The notes below the pieces were generated by a model. It made no database searches. It saw only the letters and a program-made list of their open reading frames with translations, and had not been told where the DNA came from. From Mercurialis annua (taxonomy: Eukaryota; Streptophyta; Magnoliopsida; Malpighiales; Euphorbiaceae), in contig NC_065570.1 of NCBI RefSeq assembly GCF_937616625.2, positions 72,505,665 to 72,569,664 of the forward strand: DNA of 64,000 nucleotides. The letters run 5' to 3'. Of this stretch, positions 41,285 through 55,331 are shown piece after piece. Position 1 is the first letter of the stretch, and each line of letters opens with the position of its first letter. The translations under genes and the position numbers were made by a program.

Positions 41285-44200
41285 TCAGACCTTGATGGAT
41301 TCATATTTCTCACCCATAAGACCACCCTTTTGTTTCTGGAATTGAATATACCGAACTGTGCTGGCAAAGAATGCAGTTGCAGCTGAATCTGGGGTTGCAG
41401 AGTCGCTTTCCATTTCTGTATTAATTAATTCCACCAAACTCTGAATTGCAGCACTAGTAACCTGCAGGTTTCCTTTCTCAAAATAGTATATGTACCTGAA
41501 ACACAATCCCACAAAATACAAATTTTACCTATCAGCTAAAATATGGGATTTCTAGGTTTTCCAGGCCAAAGCTACTCACTTGTTTAATATTTCAACAAAG
41601 AGTATGACTGGCCCGTTGCTACCTCTTGTAACATTAGCCATCTGCTGAGCAGCATTTGCAATCCTCAAGGCACGCTTTAGGCAGAGCAGGACCCTGATAT
41701 TATACAGGTATCAATATTAATATGTAAGAATTATTTGGTGAAATTTCTTACTTCGAAGCAAAAAAGAGGAACCTTTCTCCATCTTTGATGCCATCATGAT
41801 CATCAGCCCAAAATAGATGCGAACAGGCATAAACTGCTCTGCATTGATCAGGTTTTTTCAGAAGTTTTGCAGAGAACTGACAAAGGAAGCCAAACAATAT
41901 AATTAAGAAAAAAGAAAAGACACATATATTGGAATAGCAAAAAAGATCGAAGATTAAGCATAGTTACTCCAGTGGCCTTGTGTGTTAATGTATCCCTGTT
42001 CTCAACACCAAATACATTCATCCTCTGAAGAGTACCGATAATTAAATGTATTGCAGTCAGCTGCGCTTTGGAGTCCTGAAAACAATGTGTATGCTAAGAA
42101 AAATTGCACAAACTTCAAAGCAAAAAATGTGATTCTCTACTACTAAAGTTTCAGGAAGAACTTACTGCAATTTCTTCTTCATATAACACAAATGCCCGAG
42201 TGAAAAAATCATATGCAGCTGGCTCGAGACCACAGTCATTTGCAGCCTGATCAACAAAGGAAAAAAAAGTCCAACTTAATTGGCAATATCTTATAAGACT
42301 AAAAATTTGAAAAAAAGAAGATAATATTAGATTCTGTCTTAAACTTTTTCTTCAAGAAGGCTGCTAGTTGTACAGCCCAAGTGTGAAGGTGATAAACACA
42401 TGCTTGCGGTGCAGGTATGAGCCACGTGACTATGGATAGGCTGGCAAGCATATAAGTACATGCATGAGCAGTTGTGTTCACGAATGGGACCAGTTGCTGA
42501 TGTCAGCATTTGGCGGGTACTAAAAGTCAAGATGGTTACAAGTTGTAGAATGTGCAAATGTTAGGAATGAAATGAATGAGTAGACATTAGCTTCAGCTGT
42601 AACAGAAACATGAAAAACTTCAAGCCAAACTTTGTACATGGATGGGTCCACCGTCCACATCATGAATTTTTTGTTTTCTTTTAAACTTCGTATTCAATTT
42701 TTCTGCAGCACCAAGTGAAACATTAACATACCTCAGCACATTGTAAATACAATCTTAGCGCAAGCTCAGGTGATGGAACAGATGAAAGATCCTCGATAGT
42801 CTGATAAAAGTAAATACTGTCATTATAAGCAGCAGGAGATAATTCCTCCAGGCATTATATCAAGCAAATAATATGAAGTACATAAAAATTAGAGGGACAA
42901 AGGACAATACTTAGATACAGCTGGAAGGAGAGCATAAACCAAGATAGCTTGCAAGTTACAGCTTAAAAGTATGCTAAGAAAAGTCGACTTTACTTATCCA
43001 AATTGATAGCAGATTTTGAATTGATTGGCCATTAAACGGTGTAAAAGCAAAAGAAGAACATTTAAACTGACTAACCTGATTCAGGAGTTGAAAAATTTTC
43101 CCAGGCGTCGGGCACAGCTCTTCTCCCACTACATCAGCATCCTGATCTGGCAACTGCCTGACAAGCTGCAAGGAACATATATTTATCCAAAAAATGATTA
43201 ATCTTTGCAAATTTATGTGTTGCATATATAACATATGTCAAGTGGCCAATGATGCAGAAATACCGGTCAAAAATGTAGAAACTATTTTATTCACAGGATG
43301 CAACTAACTAATAATACCTTAAGCGTCTGAAATGAAAAGACCCAAATTTATAATAATAAGAATTGTCTCCAGAGAGCTATCAAGGATCGTCACATCTTAA
43401 CTGTAACAGGGTTGTGCACAATATAGACATGGCAAGACAAGAAATTTTCATATAGTATGTTTTACTGAATAAACCAGCTGTCCTGATATATATCTTCATC
43501 GATTGGCTTCTCTAATTTATGCTTACCAGCAAATAAACTGGCTAATAAACAAAACAATATGTTACCTTAAACTAGTGCTATCTGCCAACAAAAATGCAGT
43601 TAAAACTGAAGAGAAAATCAAACGAAGGAAGAAAAATACCCTCAGTGCAGAGTATACAAGTGAAGGAATTGTGAAAGGTAAACGTTTTGGTCCTCCAGCC
43701 ATTATATGCTTTCTCACAATATGTATAATCTGTATTTGAAATTATGAAACTGTGAATAGTCCATTAAAAGGCGACCAACAGCCTAATTAAGAAAAAACGA
43801 AGGACAAGTCATTTAACCGAGGGATGATAATTTTCGAGTGTTGTCCAAGACAGGTAAAATAGCCTTGGAACGTAGATGCGATTAACAAAAACATTATGAG
43901 AAGCAATTAGCAGTGAATCAACTGAAGGATTGCACCTCCTAGCTCAAAACATCAGAATATCATAATGTTAATCTACCGAAGACTAAATTTTTGGCTGTAT
44001 ATTGTTAGGAAATTATGATAGAAAGAGCTGAATCCAGCTTCCACAGGTTTCTTTGAATTCAAAATACCCAGAAAGATCTTGCCCAATCATATCTATAAAA
44101 GTATTCATTACAAAAATATTATTTTAAAGACTTCAAGTAAATTTAGTAATAGAGAAGTATCTTACCTTTAACATTTCTTCTAAATCGTTATTAAAGAGCA

Positions 44201-47200
44201 TGTGTATTAGGCGAGCAACAGAACTTTGTTCCTCCGCAAAATCCTCTTCATCAAGCTATTGGAGCTTATATATTACATTATGAAAAGGGTTAGCATACTC
44301 AGGTAGCTGGAATAATACAGATCATAACTATGCAAAAGAAAATAATATACAGCAGGTTAAAAAAACATACAACTGTTTAAAATTTCAAATAGGGAAAATT
44401 TACTGCAAAATCTCTCAACATTCACCTTGTCTCCAGTAGTTTCATCCAAATCCTTAACGAGGCCTTTTAACATTTCAAACAACACCTCAACCTACAAGAG
44501 AGAAAAAACATCCTTACAGCTTTTTTCAAGAGCCATCTAAGCTATGATTTACAAAAGGCCAACCTTATCAGCACTAGAAATGCATGTGTTATTTTTCATG
44601 ATGCTTTGAATGATAACCATTGCCATGAGTTTGTTAGTTTCAGTATCAATGCGGTCCATGACTAGAGGATAGTTCGAAAGTGTTAAGGCAGTGACAACAT
44701 CATTGTATTTGTCTAATGGAGCACTCAGAATTGCAACTATCTGTTTTGTTGCTCTGCTTTCTTCAATCTTTGGCTTGCCATGAAGCTTCTTTACACATGC
44801 TCCCTGCAAAAAATTTAATTTAAGATTATGGTTAGAGGAATTTCTTTAATCATAATTCTAAAGGTTATGGGCGCATGGACATGTCAAAAGCCAAACAGAG
44901 AAAGACATAATCCACATAATCATACCAGCACTAGATCCACATAATCCAGCCGATCAGGATGTACATGGAGTGTAAAAGTGAGAAGGGATAAGTACAAAGT
45001 AATGGCTCCAACAATCGGCATGTCCGTCTGTGCCTCTATTACCTGATGTTAAATTAAGTCTATAAGGTTAAATCAAGTCTATAAATAAAAGTGAAAGAAA
45101 TTTCATCTTCTCAATCACACATATTAACAAAGAAAAACCAACATAAGTACATTCTTCTGTAGCTGAAGTATTAACATACTGTTTATTTCTCTTTTATTGC
45201 ATAATATTTTAAATTAGTAGCACTTGGCTATTTAAATGGAAAACTATATATTCAAAAGCAAAAACAGGTAGCACTATAGATTATAGCTGTTTTTTAAAAT
45301 CTCCAAACCAATAATCTGAAATTGTAAAATTACTAAATTCTCTGTTGAACTTTTATATGGCAAGTTCAACATATAACAAGAAAACATGCATGTCAGCTCT
45401 ATAAACACAACAATATGTTGGCAAACAAATCAAGTTTACCTTCCCTATGGCGCTACTCAATTTTGCGAAAGCTTCTACTTGCAGGAACTCGAATATAACC
45501 TGGAAGAAAGCAACGCCATGAATGAAAATGAGAAAGCATACAATCTGAAGGTGGAGTAAAGGTGACTCACGTCTTCACTTGAAGCAGCATAAGTGGACAA
45601 TCTCTCCATCAATCTTGAAAGCACCGTCTTGACATCAACTGTCGGCTAAAATCCAAGATGACGACAAGAGACGTGTCAGTCACTATCCTAAAATTACCTT
45701 ATTCCTTGTATCCATAAAACACAAAAGACAAAAGAAAAGAACAAGGTGGAAGATGCTGAAGTACTTGATCCTAAAACCAAAAGAATTACCAGATCAAAAT
45801 AATTTACCTGAAGTTGAGGACAAGCTCCCAATAATGTGTCAAGGGTCTGCAAGTGATACTCATCTGGAAAAACCTGAATTATGCAATCCATTAAATAATA
45901 TTGCGCAAGCTCATCTTTACAGTTGATAACCTGCAGCATTATATTTAGATAAACACATTAAACATCATTCAATACTCTTAAAATGGGGAAACTTATTGAC
46001 ACCAAATTTTCTAATAAGGGCACCAATCAGACAAGGCCTATTATTATCATACTTGCTCTAAAACTCTGGGAAGGACAGTGTCTCTGTAGATTTCAAGGTC
46101 CACACCTTCTATTTGACTAAGAACATGAAGATTCTTCCCTACCTAACAAGAAAGATCAAAAAGGCATATGTAAATTCCTCTATAAATACATTGCATGTTA
46201 TATATATTCTTATTTGGAAGATGGATCATCAGTATTACAAGATCGCAGAGCTCGCTTCTTTCCTTCTCCTGCTTCTCTCTTGCCCGACCAGGTCCCTGCA
46301 GATGAGAAAGCCCAATTGAAGGCCTCAACTCAGGATCACCAAAGAGTATGAATGATCACAAGCACCAAAAAAACCTGTATGGTCAAAAACCATGCACTGA
46401 TTCATTTTTACCTGTATGGCATGCAATTACTGGTGCTATCAACATCAAGAACATAACAATATACATGAGTTAATAGATGAGCATCAAACCTGATACTGCA
46501 ATCGAACCCAAAGCTTATTCATCTCAGTGAAGTTTTGCAGCACGAATTCTACAGCATCCATGACCGTGCCAGCATCTCTACAGAAATATACCATCAGCAT
46601 TCAATTGAAAACTAAAAAGAAAGAAATACAAAATTGCAAACGTTAATTTTTTACTTGAAAGCCTCACTATTTACATTGATAAATAACAAAGGACATATGA
46701 AGTTAGTCTAACAATGATCGGCAAATACCACAGCCTTTTTTATGCCTGAGGTAAAAGATTCCGCCGTGCAACATTAAGTATGCTAAATCATATCAACAGT
46801 AACTACAGTTCAATGCAGAAATATGGATAAAGATTGTGACTCGCTGTATCATTCTTTTTACCCTAACAAGGTACATGTGAATACCTTTTCAGCAAATAAT
46901 CCTATAGTAAGTTTTGAGCAATAACGGCAAGCCGGTTTGTATAGTAAACACAAAGAAGCTTACCAATCACAAGATGCAAAACCTACAATTATTGTGTGGG
47001 ATTACTATTCTAACAACTATAATCTGGTCAAAATTTAAAAGAATAAACAAGAGAGAAACAAAATGCTGTTACCCTTGATACTCGGAACCAATATCAGGCA
47101 ATTTATCTCTGCTAACTTGAGCAAGGTAACTTCTAAGAAATAGTCCACGAATGGGATTTTGAACACCGTGACACATTTCCACAAGATCCTTAAGCACATC

Positions 47201-47847
47201 ATTTGCCGGTGCCTCCTTTGATTTTATGTACACTGATCCTACTGTACATAGCAGATACCTGTACGAAATTTATTCAACCATGGATATCTATGTTCACAAG
47301 AATCAACCAAAAAAAATTGCATAACTACATTTATACTTGAAATGACTCACAGTCTAGGCAAAATATTTCCAGCATGCTGCACTAGCTCATATAAATCAAC
47401 CACAGAAACACCGTGTCTGCTCTCGTCTTTGAAAAATATCTCTAGCATCCTCAACTCATCGAACGCTCTCATATCTACAATCAATCAATTTGAGAAAATC
47501 AAAACAAAAAAACAATAACAATTCCCAGAATGGGAATGACTGAATTAAAATCCAAGGTAACATCAAGTTCATACAGAGTTGGTAGTATTTGTGAGGAGAA
47601 AGCTTCGAAGTTCGAAGCTCCGATAGCATCTGAGCCGAGTACTTGAGAACATCTCTGAGATTATTTGAATCCTAATCAGATTGAGAAATAAAACGATAAG
47701 TAAAAGATAATTAGGGTTTCAGATCAAAGAATTAAGAGAAGGAAAAGGAAATACCAAAGCGCGATGCATGTAGAAGGCGTTGTGTTGGATGGAAGCAATT
47801 CCTTCTGCAAGCCATTTGTCCTCGTCTTCTAAACTGTCTAAGATCAT
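41285..47847 (-). CDS. VPS35: VPS35 retromer subunit
   Basis: Large scaffold of the retromer core, which recycles cargo receptors from endosomes. Twenty-two coding exons can be followed, all with GT/AG borders, giving about 790 residues, the normal VPS35 length. The protein is an all-helical solenoid. The N-terminal half has the family-defining PRLYLL motif (about 103-108, split by intron 3), which binds VPS26. Conserved blocks include [60 protein letters not shown] and [11 protein letters not shown], then the C-terminal VPS29-binding helices. The start is [17 protein letters not shown] at 47845-47847 (the first exon has no other candidate) and the stop is TGA at 41285-41287. Plants usually have several VPS35 paralogues; which this is cannot be decided by eye. 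Confidence 0.95.
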
Positions 47848-48030
47848 CTTCTCTTTTTCGAACGGATGATACTGAATAATTGACCGATCTATTTAGAAAT
47901 TAGCATCGCCGGAAATGCCAACGGATTCACAGCAATGGAAATCAGTTGAACAAAAACTGTTTGTTTCCGTCGTGTTTTTTTAGAAGAAAGTTAAAGAACA
48001 AAGGGTCATTGAGGTCCATAAACTTGTACG

Positions 48031-48404
48031 TTAAAATTAAGAACAAAGGGTCAATGCGCTCCCTGAACTTGTGACATAAGATTATTTAACTCAATTTTTA
48101 TTTTTTTGAACAAACAACCCCTAAATTCTTCAATTTTAGGTCAGATTATCCTCATAATTTAGGTTTTTATTGCAAAAATTAGGTTTAGGATAATTTTATC
48201 GCAATAATTAGAGAGCTCTCTAATTTATTTCTCACATCATTCACTTTCGGTTTGTATTACACGCATTTTAAAAATACAATTATGGTTATCTGATCTAAAA
48301 TTAAAGAGTTTAGGAGTTAGTTTTTCAAAAAAAGTAAAAATTAAATTAAATAACCATGTGTTACAAGTTTAAAAAGCAGATTGACTCTTTCTTCTTAAAA
48401 TTAA
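48031..48404. mobile_element. Mutator-type foldback MITE
   Basis: Element 48041-48394 between perfect 10-bp copies of ttaaaattaa (48031-48040 and 48395-48404). The ends gaacaaagggtcaa and (reverse complement) gaagaaagagtcaa pair, and inverted similarity continues for more than 100 bp per arm. It lies in the VPS35 upstream region. Confidence 0.88.
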
Positions 48405-49089
48405 TTAACTCGCATTTGGCAATTTTAATCAATTACAAATAGTATTCTCCAATTTTAAGTCAATTAGCTCCAAATTAGAGCATTACGGCTGTGAACATGT
48501 TTATTTTATTGAGAATTTGTAAAAACTTTTACATCTGTAATTTTGTTCGTAAAAAATATTTATGATTCCTATTCTTAACTCTTTGCTTTTAATATTTGTA
48601 TACGTACTCTCTAATATTTAACTCCTTGCTTTTAGTGTTTTTTATCCATACTCTTATTAATTTAGAAGCTATTTGAAATTATTAATTTTTTTTATTTTAT
48701 AAACAATTGCAAACTATGTTTTTAACATTGTTTTAAATTGTTTAAAACTGTTTGAAACTCATTTTAAACTATTTGGATACTGTATATTGGGATAAAATTT
48801 ATAGTAAAAAAATAAAATTAAGAGTAAAAAAATAAACTCTGATGCGATGTAAGAGTGGAGTTTTTAAGTTATAAACGAGGTTAATTATTTATTTTTAATT
48901 TTTTTAAATACTTTTGTAAACATCCTTATTTATACTCATACATCCCGTATAGGAAATTATTCTTTTGTTGTACACAGAAATTAGATGTATATATGAGAGT
49001 ATATACAAAGGTCACAATTCCTCTAAAAAGCTAACTTCAGACGTATATAAGAGAGTGTATGAGGAAAATATAACTATTTTTAAATGTGA
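48405..49089. other. intergenic, AT-rich
   Basis: No gene or bounded element recognised. Confidence 0.4.
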
Positions 49090-49397
49090 TATATTAAAGG
49101 GTTAATTGCAAATGCATACACGAACTTTACTCAATTTGTAATTACAACATAAACTTTTTAAAACTTAACAATGTCAGTAACCAACTTTCATTTTTTGGCA
49201 AATTGGTACACCGACCAATCACGCAACGACACATGACGGTATATTACAATGTCCACGTTAGTGTTTTTCGTATTTGGTGTATCGATTTGCCAAAAGTGTA
49301 AAGTTGGTTACTAACATTATCAAGTTTTAAAGTTTATATTATAATTGCAAATTAGGGTAAAATTCGTGTATGAATTTACAGTTAATTCTATATTAAA
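49090..49397. mobile_element. Mutator-type foldback MITE
   Basis: Element 49099-49388 (290 bp) between perfect 9-bp copies of tatattaaa (49090-49098 and 49389-49397). Both arms carry inverted copies of gcatacacgaacttta-, agtaaccaacttt- and ggcaaattggtaca-like words. Non-coding. Confidence 0.92.
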
Positions 49398-50176
49398 TGA
49401 AATTTTCAAATAAATTGTCCGCCCAAGTCGAATCTTCTATATTTGTTGACATTGATCTCAAATATAAACTAATCTGCATTGCGTATACGTCATACCCTTT
49501 CCTTTTAAGTTTTACTGCAATTCTTATTTTATATTAGTCTTAATAGGTGTACTAAATTCTTTGTAATGTTCATAGCTTATCTCATGTTTGGTAGGGACTG
49601 GATAGAAAATTAATTATATTACCGGTCAAACTTTCAAAATTGACCAAACTCCTTGTCCAAATATGACCTACCTTTAGGTGAGTTGGTTTAAAAACTGACT
49701 ATTTAATCAAAATTAAACAAAATTAAATTATTTTATAGTTTAACCAAACTATCAAATTATTAAGTTAAATTTAAACTAATATGGCTGAATTAACTAAAAT
49801 TTATAAAGTGCAAAAGCATAGCGACTTAATTAATTGGTTAAAACCGATTAAAATAAAAAAAAGTCAAACATAAATAAAAACATAAAATATTCAATTAATT
49901 TGGGTTAACTAATTTTTTTTTTTTTAAAATAACCGTACACAAATTCCGATCAAAATATACAGTTAAACCGGTTAATTTAGTTTATTGGACACTTTGTTCA
50001 CTTCTATATATACCTACCTATCCTTTCTTTATTATTTTTTAAAAATTTCAACATGTTAGAAATTTATCACATGGACTCCTGTTCTTTTGTTTATAGACTT
50101 TTCTGAATGTATATGTAGCTTGTTATTCATTAAAATTTTCAACTTTGTTATTCATTAAAATTCACAAATAAATCAC
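49398..50176. other. upstream region of the RLCK gene
   Basis: AT-rich with scattered aaaccgatt/ttaaccgg words that may be old MITE debris. No promoter element placed. Confidence 0.4.
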
Positions 50177-53100
50177 ATGTTGCTTCCCAGAAGAAATATT
50201 AGTGGCGGCTATTTATTAGTAGTATTAATATCAAATGCCATATACTATATCCAAACATCAGACATTAATTTGATGGAAGAACTAACATCAACTCTAACGA
50301 CCAGCCATTTTTCTACAGGATATCTCAACAGTGAACTCGTACGAGTCTCCGAGTTTGACCACCAATTATTAGTCTTGCTCCAACTTTCTGATACAGGTAT
50401 ATTCTTAAAATCTTCCAGACATTGATTCTTTTCATTTCAACTTCGAGTTGAGTTGTTAATGATGTTTTCTTTAATGTTCTAGATAGTGATTTCTTGGAAA
50501 ATTTAATGAAAACTATTCATTCAAAAGCTTGTTCTAGAGGATTAGTGAAGAAGGTATGTGTTTTTTTTTTAAAACATTTTGATGATTGACTCTGTTTTTC
50601 TAATGGGAGAGAGTCAGTTTCTAATTAGTTTTTTTGATTTGATCAGAATGTTTTAAGGAGAGTGATCAAGCTTTATGCAGCCAGGGTAATTTTAGTGATA
50701 AATTCAGATGATTACCTCAGGTAATTTTGACTTTGCAACGGATTTTCTTCATGGAAGCTTGTGAAATTTTCCTCTAAACATTAATAATTTTTCAGGAAAC
50801 GATTTTCACTGGTTAGATGTCTCGCCGGAAAATTACCAGAAATGGCCATTCTTCAGGCAGTCCATGGGAGGAAGATCGTCTTCAAGCGGAGTGTAATTCG
50901 TCAGCTTGGAGGTTGGTAGTAATATCTTCCTTGAAGAAAAATAGTTCAACTAATTAAATGAAACTTCACTAAATTCAATCAATTATTTTCTCCAGGCTTC
51001 GAATTGAATTCAGAACCAAAGTTTTTTCCTGATGAAAACAAAAATAGTTCAAATTCCGGATCTGATGAGTTTTCAAGGAGCGATGAAGCTTCCGTGAATG
51101 ATGAGAACGAATACAAGGACGGGGTTTCTTTGAAATCAATTTCTATAGTCAGAAGAGAATTGCCAGAATCATCGAATCTCGGTTGGCCTCTCTGTCGAAA
51201 AACTATGGGTCCTGCAGCTTTAAGAAGTATGTCTCTGGTAGAATGGGTCATGAGTCTACCCAAGCGAAGCTTAATGGATACAGATTCTGATGAAACCGAC
51301 AAGTCCTTTAGTACGAAAACAGGAGAATCTATTAGAAACGAGTGTATCGTCGAAGAATCAGATGGTAGAAGCATCAATAGTGAGAATCAGGCGTATGGAT
51401 TATGTCAAGAATTCTCTTCAAATTCAAAATATGAGCTTGCAGAAGAATCTGAGCAGTTAACACCTGGCTGGCCTCTCCTCCGCATAAAGACTTCTGAGAG
51501 TGTTGATTCGTCGAGAGAGTATGAATCTAGCATTGCTTCTACAGGCACCTGTGAGATTGATTTGTCTTTCAAAGAAGTAGAAAATTCTGCTGAAGAAAAT
51601 TTCTGCGAATGGGAACCTCCAGGGGAGCTGAAGATGAAGAAGAAATTAGTCCTGAAATTGAAATCTTCTGGCTGCAAACAGTTCAGCTTTAAGGAGCTAG
51701 CCAAAGCAACTCGTAACTTTTCCTCAGGTTCAACTCTCTTTTTCAAGGCATTTTTTTTTACATTTCTATAATTTTGTTTATAAAAAATGTTTGTTGCGTG
51801 TGTTTTATGTTTTAGTGTTTCCATTTTCGTGCTAAATAGGTATTGATTGTTGTAAACTTGATTTCTTTCGACAGAGAACTTGATTGGTGAGGGAGGTTGT
51901 AGCAATGTGTATAGAGGATCCATTCGCCGGGGCAAGCTAATGGCAGTAAAGGTACTAAAAGAGTACAAGGAAGCTTGGAATGACTTCTACTTAGAAGTAA
52001 ACATCATATGTTCAGTAAGGCACAAGCATATCACACATCTGATTGGTGTCTGCATAGAAGATAGCCATTTAATTTTGGTCTATAACTTCTTGTCCAAAGG
52101 AAGCTTAGAGGAATGCTTACAAGGTAATTTACCGTAACTAACGTTGTAGCTTCTTTATAAAAAGTTGTCAATTTCACTTATAATTACAAAAATGGACTGT
52201 GCACAGGCCATGATGAGAAGTCTATACTGCCATGGAAGATGAGATTCAGAGCAGCAGTTGCAGTAGCCGAGGCTCTAAATTACCTACACGATGGATGTCC
52301 TCGCCCTGTTATTCACAGAGACGTGAAGTCCTCTAACATTCTCTTCTCCAACGACTTTGATCCGCAGGTACTATTCCATTCAACTGAAATCAGAAAATGG
52401 CAAAACGTTTTTTTTTTCTTTTCAAAACATATGTTATAAATATATACAGTTTTCGAGTTTAATAAGTGTTTCCGAAGACGAAAATGACATCTGAAAAATA
52501 AGACTCGTTAAGTTTCTTTGCGACAAAGCTTTTCATGGCAAGAGTAACCTACGTATTGTTAATGTTGTTATTTCCCATTTATGCAGTTATCTGATTTTGG
52601 ACTTGCAACATGGGGACCTAGAGATTCAGCTTCCATGATAAGCAGTGATGTAGTTGGAACATTTGGATACATAGCTCCAGAATATTTCATGCATGGTAGG
52701 GTTAGTGATAAAACCGACATATACTCCTTTGGTATAGTGCTCCTCGAATTGCTAACCGGAAAAATGCCGATCAGTTCCCAAGTTATAAAAGGACAGCAAA
52801 GCCTGGTCAAATGGGTAAGCATTTTCGATTAAATTATTTCACTGATTCAATGGTGCTGTTGAATAATAGATTGCTAATTAACTTATTCTACTTCAGGCGA
52901 TGCCCTTACTGGAGAACGGGGATTTAGAAGACCTACTTGACTCAAAACTGGGCGGAGATTTTAACATAGCTCAAATGCAGAGAATGGTTCTAGCTGCAAC
53001 TCTCTGCATCAAACAGTCGCCCAGATTACGTCCAAAAGCAAGTCAGGTACTAGAGCTACTGAGGGAGGAAAATGATATAAACGAATGGATAAATGCATAT

Positions 53101-53280
53101 GCTAATGATCTAAAAGACTTTTCAAACGACGAAGTGGATGATTTCTCGGTGAAACTTGATCATAACCAATGCTTGGATATTTCATCTCTGGTTTCGGATA
53201 ATAATGATGAATCTCTAAGAAGTGTGAAAAACAGGCCGCGTTTAAGATTAAAGGACCATTTAAAAGAACGGCTGGATTAA
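50177..53280 (+). CDS. Receptor-like cytoplasmic kinase with degenerate USP-like N-terminus
   Basis: Ser/Thr kinase lacking signal peptide and membrane span, resembling the plant kinases that fuse a universal-stress-protein (USP) domain to an RLCK domain. Nine exons (50177-50396, 50483-50553, 50647-50720, 50796-50911, 50996-51727, 51875-52123, 52207-52367, 52587-52814, 52897-53280) sum to 2235 nt, 744 residues. Residues 75-155 match the end of a USP domain in pattern ([12 protein letters not shown] ... [11 protein letters not shown]) but lack a USP nucleotide-binding glycine signature, and exon 1 does not resemble the domain. A long acidic Ser-rich linker follows, then the kinase: GEGGCSNVY (~409), AVK lysine (~430), HRDVKSSN (~524), DFG (~544) and APE, all intact. 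The start is the first ATG of exon 1; that exon is the least certain part. A dead partial copy lies at 58165-58512. Confidence 0.85.
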
Positions 53281-53724
53281 CCATCACAGTGCTTTTTGTT
53301 CACATTGTGCTGAACAGAATCTGTGCATTTGGATCATAAGAAGGAAGCTGATCTGATGGAGCCTGAAAACCAATTGCAAAAGACATGTCTCTGATTGTAA
53401 ATAGTAGTGTTTACATACACTAAGGAAGCTGTATATGGAAATTTTGATTAATCTTACTGGTTGCTATAGTGGCAAAAGTTCAAATTCTTATAATTCTTAC
53501 AACATTAGTATCAGACTATCAACATAATATTAACATCAGCATAAGAATTTTACATATATCTAAGCAAAAAAGGACACGCCTAGGAGGAGCATATAAACAC
53601 ATTTGGACAAAAACAAAGAGAACTAGCTACCATCTGCTTCATTCAATGGTCACTGCAACTGCTCTCTTGTTCTAAGGAGAAAGGGTGTCAGCAAAAATAC
53701 AAAAAGAGAACATACCATTAGTAG
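53281..53724. other. 3' flanks of convergent RLCK and PHD/Myb genes
   Basis: Short spacer holding both 3' UTRs. About 53500-53724 is duplicated at about 58740-59083. Confidence 0.6.
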
Positions 53725-55331
53725 CTAACCAGTCTTGGCCCCCACCTTCCTCCACTTATCTTTAAGATCAGAAGGTGTTCGTGATTTATCGAAAATATGA
53801 CGACCAAAGTCCAAAATTTTCCGCCAAGGAAGATTCTTATTGACTTTAGAAGAAAAATTATGCACCCCTTCCTGCCATAAAAGAAAAAAGTCACAGTCTT
53901 TTTCTATCAGTCGGTGTTCTATGAACCTGCTCATTCCTAAGTTGAAATTACACATTACGTCTCGCTTTGTCATCTTACCCTTAGCATATCTTCCTCTTCT
54001 GGTGTCCATCGAATTCTTTTATGCTTCGAAAATGGTGCATTCATACTGCAGGGAAGCGAGAGAAAACCTTTTTAATTGTGAAACCGTATAATTTCATTAT
54101 GCAACAAAAACCATGTCATACCAAGAATGATGTTAAATTTGTAACATAAATCAAAAGAACTTACAGCATCTTATCAGAATCTTTGGACTGTCTAGACTTC
54201 TCTAATGAAATCGATTCCTCCATCCGGTCCCTACCATCTTTTGCTGAGGTGTTGTGTGAATGAACTGATGTTTTTTCATGAACAACAGCATTCTCATTAG
54301 TTTCCTGTCGCACTGCAACAGTCACATTATTGGCTGCAGGTGCATCCACATGCATTTGTTCTTCGTTATCCTCCCTCGCCTGGTTTCCTTTAGATAAGTT
54401 TAAAGATTTAGATTCAACCTCTGCTGCTGATCCATGAAGCCAACCCTCATGGATGGTATCTTTTTCTGCATGGTGGCCATCTACAAGTTCCTGTTCTTCT
54501 CCTCCAAGAATCACAACTTTGTCAGCAACTTGTTCATTACCCTGGCCTTGCTCCATCACTTTATCGTCTAAATCTTCTAACTCTCGAGTTTCAGAGATCT
54601 TTTCAGGTTCAGTTGATACTGTACGTGGATCATCATCAGATATCTTCACATTCTCATCATTTTGATGGTCTTTTTCTACTTCCTCAGTCCCTTTACGCAC
54701 ATCATCATCAACATCAGTCCTATCCAAATGCATGCAGTAGGTAACTGCCTCCTCCATAACTGGTCCAACATTTGAATTACCCACATTCCCTTTTCCATCA
54801 CTATGCTTCTCTACTTCAACAGGGTCCAAATCCATAAACTTGCGCAAAGAACTCTTAGCAGACAAAATCTTCGTCTTCCACTCCTGGGTCCTGGCCTGAT
54901 GAAGTTTGTACCAACAATAAGGGCAATAAAAGTTTCCGTCTTCATATTTAGGACCGCAGGGAATACAGTGGCGATGAAGGCAAATAGCACAACCATCACC
55001 ACAGCACATGAGCAAATTATCTCCGTTGTTACATTTTAAACAACTGTATATAAATTCATCATCACTGGAATCACTACCCATGTAATCTTCCCCTCCATCA
55101 TTCTCACTTAAAATTTCTACAGCCATCGTATTCGAACTATCTTCTCGTAATGCATTAATATTATGATCCTATCCAAATATGTGTTGTAACATTAATATTT
55201 TTTGACTTAAAATTATGACTCTACTATTTAAAATCAGTAGATAAAAAGAGAACACTTACGGTGGGAGCGGTGGCTGAGGGAGACAGGCGAGAATTTTTAA
55301 TGGGGCGACGGGCCAAAGATTTAGTTCTCAT
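53725..55331 (-). CDS. PHD-finger and telobox-Myb-like protein, copy A
   Basis: Putative chromatin protein of 429 residues from four exons (55260-55331, 54165-55168, 53979-54045, 53725-53871). Residues 67-109 form a PHD finger: CLKC, then CC..C..C, HRHC, C and CPYC at regular spacing, which in this class reads histone tails. A long acidic Ser/Glu-rich middle follows. The C-terminal ~60 residues are a Myb/SANT repeat, KRIRWTPEEEDML ... LPWRKILDFGRH ... SDLKDKWRKV, where LKDKWR is the hallmark of telobox-binding (TRF-like) Myb domains. The start is MRTKSLARRP in exon 1, since exon 2 is in frame back to its acceptor; the ATG at 55126 is internal. A tandem paralogue lies at 59084-60766. Targets are unknown; nuclear location is inferred. 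Confidence 0.85.

Noticed and set aside
43503..43739. Plus-strand 78-codon frame in the VPS35 region
   Set aside because: Antisense to VPS35 introns and exon 15; no domain.
55126..55126. ATG at 55124-55126 as the start of PHD/Myb copy A
   Set aside because: Exon 2 is open upstream to its acceptor and exon 1 joins in frame with a start and a good donor, as in copy B.
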